DNA of 5,597 bases from contig JASHSE010000490.1 of the NCBI GenBank assembly GCA_030036975.1, positions 1 to 5,597 of the forward strand. Direction: 5' to 3'. Made by a program: the position numbers and the translations under genes. Under the pieces are notes generated by a model that was not told the origin of the DNA, ran no database searches, and saw only the letters and a program-made list of their open reading frames with translations. Every line of letters starts with the position of its first letter. The first letter of the stretch is position 1. Below, piece after piece: positions 1-5,569 of the stretch. The stretch comes from Xanthobacteraceae bacterium. GTDB lineage: Bacteria; Pseudomonadota; Alphaproteobacteria; Rhizobiales; Xanthobacteraceae.

Positions 1-38
1 GTGGCGGCCCATGGTTCCTAAGTGCCGCTTGCTCTTTT

Positions 39-64
39 GGCCGCGAATGTTCTACTTCGCGGCC
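39..64. repeat. Perfect 9-bp inverted repeat upstream of the response regulator
   Basis: GGCCGCGAA at 39-47 and its exact reverse complement TTCGCGGCC at 56-64 are separated by 8 nt. The repeat lies 92 bp before the chosen regulator start and 17 bp after a TAA at 19-21 that could close an upstream plus-strand gene. No T-run follows on either strand; the only T-run (TTTT, 35-38) precedes the stem. A classical intrinsic terminator is therefore unlikely. An operator, perhaps for autoregulation, or an RNA structure in the leader are the alternatives. The repeat itself is seen directly; its function is open. Confidence 0.5.
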
Positions 65-156
65 GGCGATGCCGCAAAGTCGCCGTCATCCCGGCGCGCG
101 CCATGGGCGTTGATGGGCATTGGCCGGTGCGTGGGGCCGAGTCTCGGGGCAGATCG

Positions 157-843
157 ATGCCGAATACGCGGAAGATTCTGATTGTCGAGGACGATCCCGA
201 ACTGCGCGAGGCGCTGACCGAGCAGCTGTCGCTGCACGAGGAATTCGAAGCCGTGGCGGTGGAGAATGGCAGCAAGGGCGTGCAGGCCGCCAAGGCCGGT
301 CAGATCGACCTCGTCATCATGGACGTCGGCCTGCCCGATATCGACGGACGGGAGGCAGTGCGCATCCTGCGCAAGAACGGCTTCAAGGCGCCGGTCATCA
401 TGCTGACAGCACACGATACCGATTCCGATACGATCCTCGGCCTCGAATCCGGTGCCAACGATTACGTCGCCAAGCCGTTCCGCTTTGCCGTGCTGCTGGC
501 GCGCATCCGCGCGCAACTGCGCCAGCACGAGGCCAGCGAGGACGCCATCTTCACCATCGGACCATACACGTTCCGGCCGAGCTCCAAACTTCTGCTCAAT
601 CCCAAGGGCAACAAGGTCCGACTGACCGAGAAGGAAACCTCGATCCTGCGCTATCTGTATCGCGCCGGGCAGCGGCCGATATCGCGCGAGACGCTGTTGC
701 AGGAAGTCTGGGGTTACAATTCGGGGGTGACCACCCACACGCTGGAAACGCACATCTACCGGTTACGGCAGAAGATCGAGAAGGATGCCGCCGTGCCGGC
801 AATCCTGGTCACCGAGGCCGGCGGCTATAAGCTCGTGCCGTGA
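157..843 (+). CDS. OmpR/PhoB-family response regulator transcription factor
   Basis: This is a cytoplasmic two-component response regulator of 228 residues, the usual OmpR-family size. The N-terminal receiver domain (about 5-122) shows the acidic pair D12/D13, phospho-acceptor D56 in IMDVGLPDIDG, switch threonine T84 and lysine K106 in the KPF motif. The C-terminal winged-helix domain (about 131-228) has the LTEKE segment and a recognition helix around TTHTLETHIYRLRQKIE, ending in the GGYKL wing. Phosphorylation by a histidine kinase should promote dimerisation and DNA binding; no kinase is visible here. I chose ATG 157 because the receiver domain begins there and GGGG lies 7 nt upstream. The frame stays open back to a GTG at 22, but that extension does not look like receiver sequence and spans an inverted repeat. 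It is followed after 12 bp by the cNMP-binding protein gene, probably in one operon. Family is certain; target genes and symbol are not. Confidence 0.95.
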   Translation: MPNTRKILIVEDDPELREALTEQLSLHEEFEAVAVENGSKGVQAAKAGQIDLVIMDVGLPDIDGREAVRILRKNGFKAPVIMLTAHDTDSDTILGLESGANDYVAKPFRFAVLLARIRAQLRQHEASEDAIFTIGPYTFRPSSKLLLNPKGNKVRLTEKETSILRYLYRAGQRPISRETLLQEVWGYNSGVTTHTLETHIYRLRQKIEKDAAVPAILVTEAGGYKLVP

Positions 844-855
844 CGCGCCTTACTC

Positions 856-1320
856 ATGACGATTGAAGACGAGATCGCGCTTCTGGAGCGGGTGCCGACC
901 TTGCGCCGGCTCGGCGCCGGCGCGCTGCGCAGCCTGGCGATCGCCGCGGAATCGCTGTCGCTCGAGGCCGGCGAGGTGCTGTTCACCGCCGGCGATGTCG
1001 CCGACAGTGCCTTTGTGGTGCAGCACGGCTCGTTGGCGCTGCGACCGGAAAGCGGTAGCGACGCGGACGTGATTGCCGGTCCGGCAACCCTGCTCGGCGA
1101 AACGGCATTGCTCGCACCGACCAGACGGCCGGCGACCGCAACTGCCCGCGAGCCGGCGCACGTGTTGCGCGTCTCGCGCGCCACGTTTTTGAAGATCCTC
1201 GACAGCTACCCCGAAGCCGCGCAGCGCCTGCGCGAACTGCTCGCCTCGCGTGCCGATCAGTGGGCGCGCGAGATGGAGAATATCCGCGCCGCTTTGGCGC
1301 GCGGCCGGCCGCCGCTGTAG
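856..1320 (+). CDS. Stand-alone cyclic nucleotide-binding domain protein
   Basis: This 154-residue protein is a single cNMP-binding (CAP-type effector) beta-barrel followed by helices. The start of the barrel is visible in LEAGEVLFTAGDVADSAFVVQHGSL (about 36-60), with the conserved glycines of the family. The phosphate-binding cassette is recognisable: G81-E82-T83-A84-L85, then R91-P92-A93-T94, which keeps the Glu and the Arg-x-Ala-Thr that hold the cyclic nucleotide in CAP and PKA. cAMP or cGMP binding is therefore plausible. After the barrel only a helical tail (about 108-150) remains. There is no helix-turn-helix, so it is not a Crp/Fnr transcription factor by itself. ATG 856 lies 12 bp after the regulator stop, with no strong Shine-Dalgarno, which suggests cotranscription and possibly coupled translation. 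It may modulate the regulator or its kinase in response to a cyclic nucleotide; that is inference. Confidence 0.9.
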   Translation: MTIEDEIALLERVPTLRRLGAGALRSLAIAAESLSLEAGEVLFTAGDVADSAFVVQHGSLALRPESGSDADVIAGPATLLGETALLAPTRRPATATAREPAHVLRVSRATFLKILDSYPEAAQRLRELLASRADQWAREMENIRAALARGRPPL

Positions 1321-1351
1321 GCGGGTTCGCTCAACGCTTGGCGTCTACGGC
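1314..1351. terminator. Possible bidirectional hairpin between convergent genes
   Basis: The convergent gene ends are only 24 bp apart. GTAGGCG (1317-1323) can pair with CGTCTAC (1342-1348) with one G-U pair, and the stem extends outward to 1314 and 1351 with one more wobble. The loop is 18 nt, and both stop codons lie in the stem. There is no T-run, so this is a weak terminator candidate. Confidence 0.2.
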
Positions 1352-2121
1352 AGTTCGCGAGCTGCGTCGTCCGGCAATCCGTAGCGATGCAAATCGGCGC
1401 CGTGCACGTCGAGCCATATTTTGGCGCGCTCGTGATCGGGGCAGAGCTTTTGCACGATGCGCCAGAACCGTGCCGAGTGGTTCATTTCCACAAGATGCGC
1501 CACTTCGTGCGCGGCGAGATAGCTGAGCACCATGCTTGGCGCCAGGATGAGCCGCCATGAGAACGACAGCACGCCGGTGCTCGAGCATGAGCCCCACCGG
1601 CTTGACTGGTCACGCACCGCGACCCGCTTGATTTCGACGCCGAGCTCTTTGGCGAAGTGGAGGCTTGCGGCGTCGAGATCGCGTTTGGCTTCACGGCGCA
1701 TGAAATCGGTAATGCGGCGGTCGATGTGCGGGGCATTGCCGGCGACGTAGAGCAGGTGCTCGCCCGCGGTGTCGGCCTCGGTCCACACCGTGCCGCGCAT
1801 GAGGCGGCGATGGACGATGCGATGCGGCACGCCGCGCAGCGGCACTATGACGCCATCCGCAAAGGGCGCGGCGCGCGGCAGTCGGCCGAGCCGCGCCGCA
1901 ATCCAGGCGCCATGTTTCTGGGCGAAGTCGCGCGCCTCCTTGAAGGTGCCACGCGGCGGAATCGTCAGCACGACCTCGCGGGTCGCCGACTGAATGCGCA
2001 AGGTATAGCGGCGCGCCTGGCGATGCCGCCGCACGCGCACAAGATAGATTGACCGATCGAAGACGATCTGGATCGCCTGCGGCTCGCTTGGACGGCGGTA
2101 GAGCAGCGCGCGCTGCGGCAT
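1345..2121 (-). CDS. YgjP-like (DUF45, M48-type) zinc metallopeptidase
   Basis: The product has the hallmarks of the YgjP/DUF45 metallopeptidase family (COG1451), usually annotated as M48-family peptidase. From ATG 2121 it has 258 residues. H205-E206-V207-A208-H209 is the HExxH zinc and catalytic motif, and H215 in MNHSARFW is the likely third ligand. The family block R175-W176-G177-S178-C179-S180 precedes it, and an N-terminal beta-rich part begins near RRYTLRI (about 37-43). No signal peptide or membrane segment is seen, so it is probably cytoplasmic; the substrate is unknown for most members. The start is uncertain: the frame continues to ATG 2163 and GTG 2181. I prefer 2121 because relatives, as I recall them, begin shortly before an LYRRP segment (here residues 7-11) and GGGA lies about 10 nt upstream. 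It converges on the cNMP-binding gene and appears monocistronic. Confidence 0.88.
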   Translation of the reverse strand: MPQRALLYRRPSEPQAIQIVFDRSIYLVRVRRHRQARRYTLRIQSATREVVLTIPPRGTFKEARDFAQKHGAWIAARLGRLPRAAPFADGVIVPLRGVPHRIVHRRLMRGTVWTEADTAGEHLLYVAGNAPHIDRRITDFMRREAKRDLDAASLHFAKELGVEIKRVAVRDQSSRWGSCSSTGVLSFSWRLILAPSMVLSYLAAHEVAHLVEMNHSARFWRIVQKLCPDHERAKIWLDVHGADLHRYGLPDDAARELP

Positions 2122-2261
2122 GGCCTGGTATCCCAAACTCCAACCCGGTGCGGATAGTGCCATATCCGTCAGGCCGTACACCCCCTTGCAGAGCGGAGAG
2201 GTGAAGGTACAGAATGTTGTGGGTAAGGCCGCGCATCCCCTCCAGATCGTGTAATTGTGAA

Positions 2262-2274
2262 ACTGAATTTCAGT
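2262..2274. repeat. 13-nt palindrome upstream of the metallopeptidase
   Basis: ACTGAA and TTCAGT flank a single central T. The palindrome lies about 140 bp upstream of the preferred metallopeptidase start, in the AT-rich part of the intergenic region. Its size and symmetry suit a small dimeric repressor or activator site, but a palindrome this short can also occur by chance. Confidence 0.3.
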
Positions 2275-2384
2275 CCACTCTTTGACGGCCCAGCTGTCAG
2301 CAAAATTGACGCCGCGTGATTCCCAGAAGTGTGTGAGATTTCAGCCGCTTACGAGTAATCAAAGGGAGCAATTGCGCAGTTGAG

Positions 2385-2397
2385 CCGATCAAATCGG
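2385..2397 (+). terminator. Small hairpin followed by GCGTTTT
   Basis: CCGAT (2385-2389) and ATCGG (2393-2397) flank a 3-nt loop and are followed on the plus strand by GCG and four T (2401-2404). This resembles a weak intrinsic terminator reading rightward, against antisense transcription into phaZ. No plus-strand gene precedes it closely, so the role is doubtful. Confidence 0.2.
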
Positions 2398-2406
2398 GCG
2401 TTTTGC

Positions 2407-2452
2407 CGGCTTGGCGGGATCGGCGATGAGCCCCGACAGCGCCGCCAAGCCG
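2407..2452 (-). terminator. Strong hairpin just past the phaZ stop codon
   Basis: CGGCTTGGCGG (2407-2417) and its exact reverse complement (2442-2452) form an 11-bp GC-rich stem. A smaller inner pairing is possible between TCGG (2420-2423) and CCGA (2433-2436). The stem begins 6 nt beyond the phaZ stop, so it would form the 3' end of the phaZ mRNA. On the phaZ-sense strand it is followed by GCAAAA rather than a U-run. It is therefore more likely a 3'-stabilising structure or a Rho-associated end than a canonical intrinsic terminator. Confidence 0.45.
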
Positions 2453-2458
2453 TAGCGA

Positions 2459-3823
2459 TTACGCCGGCTGCAGCGAGTTGCCGTTGATACGGCGCTTGGC
2501 GAGTTTGGCGCGGGTGTCGCGGCTTGCTTGCGCCATGGAGAGGACGAAATCGGCGATGCGCGGCGCGATCTCGGCGTGGAAGCGCGAGCCGTTGAACACG
2601 CCGTAATGACCGACGCCCGGCTGCAGCCAATGCGCTTGGCGGTCGGCCGGAATATTGCTGCACAAATGATGCGCCGCTTCGGTCTGGCCGACGCCCGAAA
2701 TGTCGTCGTGCTCGCCTTCGATCGTGAACAACGCCACATTGCGAATGCAGCGCGGATCGACGTGGCGGCCGCGATGCATCATCTCGCCATCCGGCAGCGC
2801 GTGGTGCACAAACACGGTCTCGACCGTCTGCAGGTAAAATTCCGCGGCGAGATCCATGACGGCGAGATACTCGTCGTAAAACTCCTTGTGCTTGGCCGCC
2901 GAGTCGCCGTCGCCGCGCACCAGATGCAGGAACAGCTGCTTGTGCGCCTCGATGTGGCGCTCGATGTTCATGCTCATGAAACCGTGCAACTGCAAAAAGC
3001 CCGGATAGACGTCGCGCATGAAGCCCGGATTGGGAAACGGCACCTTGGTGATGACGTGGCGCCGGAACCATTCGATGCCGCGCTCCTGCGCCAAGTCGTT
3101 CACCGCGGTGGGATTGACGCGGGTGTCGATCGGGCCGCCCATCAGCACCATGGATGTCGGCACGTAGGGATCGTCGTCCGCCTCCATCAGCGCAACAGCG
3201 GCCAGCACCGGCACGGACGGCTGGCACACCGCGATCACGTGGATGTCGCCGCCCAGCGCGTGCAGCATGGCGATGACGTAATCGATGTAGTCGTCGAGAT
3301 CGAAGGGGCCTTCGCTGAGCGGCACCATCTTCGCGTCGACCCAATCGGTGATGTAGACGTCGTGGTTGGGCAGAAATGCCTCGACCGTGCCGCGCAGCAG
3401 CGTCGGGTAATGGCCGGACATCGGCGCGACGATCAACAGCCGCGGCTGCAGGCGCTGCGGCTTATGGACGAACACGCGTTCGAAATGGAGCAGACGGCAG
3501 AACGGGCGCTGCCAGACTACCTTTGGCACCACCGGCACGCGTTCGCCGCCGACCAGCGTCGAGGAGATACGCCATTCCGGCCGGCCATAGCGGCGCGTCG
3601 AGCGTTCGAACAGCTCGGCGGCCGCCGCGATCGTCCTGCCGTAGGGAGTGTAGGAGAGCGGATTGATGGGATTCTTGAAGAATAATCGGGTGACACCGGC
3701 CCAGGCCCGCGACGGGTTCAGCGCCGCGTGGCTCATCTCGTAGAACCAGTACAGCGGCGCCGACAGCGCGATACCGCTGCTGTCCGGCGCGGCTGGTGCG
3801 CCGCCGAACTCGCCAATCGCCAT
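2459..3823 (-). CDS. phaZ: Intracellular polyhydroxyalkanoate depolymerase PhaZ
   Basis: PhaZ hydrolyses stored polyhydroxybutyrate at the surface of intracellular granules, releasing hydroxybutyrate units for carbon and reducing power. From ATG 3823 the product has 454 residues, within range for the intracellular depolymerase family (TIGR01849). It is an alpha/beta-hydrolase with the lipase box replaced by a cysteine motif, V199-C200-Q201-P202, as in the Cupriavidus necator PhaZ1 type where Cys is the nucleophile. The matching acid is D373 or D374 in EGEHDDISG, and the histidine is H406 in GVGHYGVFNGSRF. The N-terminal segment LYWFYEMSHAALNPSR (about 24-39) is typical of the family. No signal peptide is seen, consistent with a cytoplasmic location. 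ATG 3823 has AGGGG 6 nt upstream. The longer start at ATG 3877 has no visible Shine-Dalgarno, and its extra 18 residues span a perfect palindrome. PhaR control is likely from that site. Confidence 0.95.
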   Translation of the reverse strand: MAIGEFGGAPAAPDSSGIALSAPLYWFYEMSHAALNPSRAWAGVTRLFFKNPINPLSYTPYGRTIAAAAELFERSTRRYGRPEWRISSTLVGGERVPVVPKVVWQRPFCRLLHFERVFVHKPQRLQPRLLIVAPMSGHYPTLLRGTVEAFLPNHDVYITDWVDAKMVPLSEGPFDLDDYIDYVIAMLHALGGDIHVIAVCQPSVPVLAAVALMEADDDPYVPTSMVLMGGPIDTRVNPTAVNDLAQERGIEWFRRHVITKVPFPNPGFMRDVYPGFLQLHGFMSMNIERHIEAHKQLFLHLVRGDGDSAAKHKEFYDEYLAVMDLAAEFYLQTVETVFVHHALPDGEMMHRGRHVDPRCIRNVALFTIEGEHDDISGVGQTEAAHHLCSNIPADRQAHWLQPGVGHYGVFNGSRFHAEIAPRIADFVLSMAQASRDTRAKLAKRRINGNSLQPA

Positions 3824-3841
3824 AGCTGACCCCTGCCCCTT

Positions 3842-3858
3842 GTGCTGCAGTGCAGCAC
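3842..3858. promoter_or_regulatory. Putative PhaR operator (17-bp perfect palindrome)
   Basis: GTGCTGCA (3842-3849), one central base, then TGCAGCAC (3851-3858) form a perfect 8+1+8 palindrome. Its core at 3845-3855 reads CTGC-AGT-GCAG, which fits the CTGC-N3-GCAG pattern reported for PhaR, the PHA-sensing repressor, in Rhodobacter; related TGC-rich sites are reported for Paracoccus. It lies 19 bp upstream of the well-supported phaZ start. Repression there would be lifted when PHA binds PhaR. The match and location are seen; binding is inferred from other species, and no phaR gene is in the window. Confidence 0.55.
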
Positions 3859-3937
3859 CCTCGCTATCCTGTGTCATATTGCGATAGTAAAAGCAATTTT
3901 TTCATCATTGGTTTACGTATGGCGGAAGTCTGTTCCC

Positions 3938-3960
3938 CGCTATTCGCAGTGCACATAGCG
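3938..3960. repeat. 6-bp inverted repeat upstream of phaZ containing GCAGTGCA
   Basis: CGCTAT (3938-3943) and ATAGCG (3955-3960) flank an 11-nt loop. The loop holds GCAGTGCA (3946-3953), identical to the core of the 17-bp palindrome 99 bp away. It sits between the permease stop and phaZ, so it could be a weak 3' structure for the ABC operon or an auxiliary regulator site for phaZ. No T-run follows on the minus strand. Confidence 0.3.
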
Positions 3961-3992
3961 CCCATTCGACTGCCGGTGAAACCTGGCCGCCC

Positions 3993-4814
3993 CTATTCGC
4001 CGGTCTGCATCAAGGAACCGTTGCGGCGGGCACTGCGCACCAGCGCCAGGAAGGCGAGCACGCCTGCGGCGAGCAGCACCGCGTTCAGCCCCAGCGCATC
4101 CAGCATCAGGTCGGAGCGGAAAACCTTATTGATCAAAAGCGCCCGCATGCCCTCGAAGACGTAAGTCGGCGGCAACAGCCAGGCGAGCGGCTGCAGCCAG
4201 GCCGGCAGCGTCGCCACCGGGTAGTACACGCAGGCCAGCGGCATGAACAAGAACATGATCGACCAGGCGAAGTTTTCGGCGCCCATGCCGTTACGCAAAA
4301 TGAGGCCGGAGACGAAAATCCCGATCGCCCAGCTGGTCAGCATCAGGTTGAAGAAGAAGGCGACCAACGCGAGGCCGAGCGCATAGAGGTTGAAACCGAA
4401 GAAGGCGATCGCCAACAGCGTCACCGGCACGGCTCCGACCGACAGCCGCACCACGCTCATCACCATCAAGGCGGCGATGAACTCGAGCGGGCGCAACGGG
4501 CTCATCATCAGGTTGCCGATGTTGCGCGACCACATCTCCTCGAGAAACGAGATCGAGAAGCCGAGCTGGCCGCGGAACAGGATGTCCCACAGCAGCACGG
4601 CGCCGATGAAGGTGCCGCCGGCGCGGGCGAAAAAGCCCGCATTGGTCGCGATGTAGTATTGCAAAAAGCCCCAGGTCAGCATCTGCACCGTGGGCCAATA
4701 GACCAGGTCGAGCAGCCGCGGCCACGACGAGCGCAACAGATACCAGTAGCGCAGCATCATCGCGGCGACGCGGCGCGGCGAAAACGACAGCGCGGCTTCG
4801 GTCCATGCAGTCAT
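3993..4814 (-). CDS. ABC-2 type transporter permease
   Basis: This is the membrane subunit of an ABC transporter, 273 residues, of the ABC-2 class (COG0842-like) used mainly for export. Hydrophobic segments suggest about six membrane spans: roughly 35-57, 67-91, 111-140, 143-173, 183-203 and 238-259. A cytoplasmic amphipathic start precedes them, and the conserved-looking stretch EEMWSRNIGNLMMSPLRPLEF (92-112) is a likely coupling region with the ATPase. Start choice: ATG 4814 overlaps the ATPase stop codon (ATGA) and has GAGG 7 nt upstream, within the ATPase gene. The frame runs open to 4958, but that part is antisense-like Arg/His-rich sequence in a different frame of the ATPase gene and is not credible. 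Translation is probably coupled to the ATPase. The substrate cannot be read from sequence. phaZ lies downstream on the same strand after a gap of about 115-170 bp. Confidence 0.93.
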   Translation of the reverse strand: MTAWTEAALSFSPRRVAAMMLRYWYLLRSSWPRLLDLVYWPTVQMLTWGFLQYYIATNAGFFARAGGTFIGAVLLWDILFRGQLGFSISFLEEMWSRNIGNLMMSPLRPLEFIAALMVMSVVRLSVGAVPVTLLAIAFFGFNLYALGLALVAFFFNLMLTSWAIGIFVSGLILRNGMGAENFAWSIMFLFMPLACVYYPVATLPAWLQPLAWLLPPTYVFEGMRALLINKVFRSDLMLDALGLNAVLLAAGVLAFLALVRSARRNGSLMQTGE

Positions 4815-5569
4815 TGCGCGGCCTCGCTTTGCGGCGTGCCGCGCGCCACGTCGAGAAACACCTCTTCGAGCGTGCGGCGGCCGTAGCGCGCCAAGAGCTT
4901 GGCCGGCGTATCGTCGTCCTCGATGCGGCCGCGCTTCATGATGATGACGCGGTCGCATAGCCGCTCGACCTCGGCCATGTTGTGCGAGGCGAGCAGCACG
5001 GTGGCGCGGCGCATCTCGGCATGACGTGCGAGATGGCCGCGCACCCAGTCGGCGGTGTCAGGATCGAGCGACGCGGTCGGCTCGTCGAGCAACAGCACGT
5101 CCGGATTGTTGATCAGCGACTTGGCCAGCGATACCCGCGTCTTCTGGCCGGCCGACAGCTTGCCGGTCGGGCGGTCGAGCAGCTCGGTCAGCTCGAGCTC
5201 GTGGCCAAGCTGCGCGATGCGCTCGCGCAAATCTTCCACGCCATAGAGCATGCCGAACACGGTGAGGTTCTGCCGCACCGAAAGGCGCATCGGCACTTCC
5301 ACATAAGGGCTTTCGAAATTCATGCGGTGCAGCACGCGGTAGCGCTGCCGCGGCATCTCGGCGCCCAATACGGCGACTCGGCCCGAGGTCGGTGTCACCA
5401 GCCCCATGATGGTCGCGATGGTCGTGGTCTTGCCGGCGCCGTTGCCGCCAAGGAGGCCGGTGATCGAGCCGGGGACGAGGGTGAACGAGATGCCGTCCAC
5501 CGCCGCGACGGTCTTATAGATTTTGACCAGGCGCTCGACGGCAATGGGCGGCGGGGACGACGCGGGCAT
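4811..5569 (-). CDS. ABC transporter ATP-binding protein (ABC-2 exporter type)
   Basis: This 252-residue cytoplasmic ATPase should power the adjacent permease. Walker A is G41-G-N-G-A-G-K47-T48. The signature is L138-S-A-G-Q142. Walker B is V158-L-L-L-D162-E163, with catalytic Glu E163. The D-loop is S167-L-D169 and the switch histidine H196. The Q-loop position, expected in FQEP-like contexts, reads N84-F85-E86-S87-P88, so the usual glutamine appears to be a glutamate. The C-terminal RRTLEEVFLDVARG (about 231-244) is typical of ABC-2 ATPases such as drug, Na+ or polysaccharide exporters. ATG 5569 is the only sensible start in view. No good Shine-Dalgarno is seen in the 28 remaining bases, so an upstream gene in the same operon beyond the window is possible. 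The stop overlaps the permease start by 4 nt. Substrate unknown. Confidence 0.94.
   Translation of the reverse strand: MPASSPPPIAVERLVKIYKTVAAVDGISFTLVPGSITGLLGGNGAGKTTTIATIMGLVTPTSGRVAVLGAEMPRQRYRVLHRMNFESPYVEVPMRLSVRQNLTVFGMLYGVEDLRERIAQLGHELELTELLDRPTGKLSAGQKTRVSLAKSLINNPDVLLLDEPTASLDPDTADWVRGHLARHAEMRRATVLLASHNMAEVERLCDRVIIMKRGRIEDDDTPAKLLARYGRRTLEEVFLDVARGTPQSEAAQ

Larger units (their letters stand above)
2122..2458. other. Intergenic region with hairpins; no credible gene
   Basis: The stretch separates the metallopeptidase start from the phaZ stop. Its middle (about 2250-2380) is noticeably AT-richer than the flanking genes, as expected for noncoding DNA. It contains a 13-nt palindrome (2262-2274), a small hairpin (2385-2397) and a strong hairpin (2407-2452), listed separately. 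The promoter of the metallopeptidase should lie in its left part, but I find no convincing -35/-10 pair. Short open frames here lack protein-like composition. Confidence 0.6.

Noticed and set aside
93..102. GGCGCGCGCC palindrome, repeated at 5585-5594
   Set aside because: It is a low-complexity GC palindrome expected by chance in such DNA.
52..753. Minus-strand open frame opposite the response regulator (233 codons)
   Set aside because: It is a mirror of the regulator's codon pattern, with no domain and no plausible ribosome site.
1657..2052. Plus-strand frame opposite the metallopeptidase (131 codons)
   Set aside because: It is antisense to the HExxH-containing gene and shows no domain of its own.
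1691..2236. Minus-strand frame starting at an ATG preceded by GGAGGGG
   Set aside because: The Shine-Dalgarno is only about 2 nt from the ATG. Most of the frame overlaps the metallopeptidase out of frame, and the sequence becomes Arg/Ala-rich with no family resemblance. Kept only as a question about the start.
2282..2313. Two TTGACG boxes (2282-2287 and 2306-2311) resembling -35 elements
   Set aside because: No acceptable -10 hexamer lies 16-18 nt downstream of either box, and no plus-strand gene follows. The 24-bp spaced near-repeat (TTGACGGC/TTGACGCC) is probably chance.
2528..3685. Long plus-strand open frame opposite phaZ (385 codons)
   Set aside because: It is fully antisense to a gene with clear catalytic motifs and has His/Arg/Ala-rich composition with no recognisable domain. 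Such frames are common opposite GC-rich genes.
3850..4164. Plus-strand frame of 104 codons across the phaZ/permease gap
   Set aside because: Most of it is antisense to the permease 3' end. Composition is Ser/Ala/Arg-rich with no domain and no ribosome site.
4815..4958. 48-residue N-terminal extension of the permease
   Set aside because: It lies wholly inside the ATPase gene in another frame and is Arg/His-rich. ATG 4814 has both GAGG spacing and the ATGA overlap.
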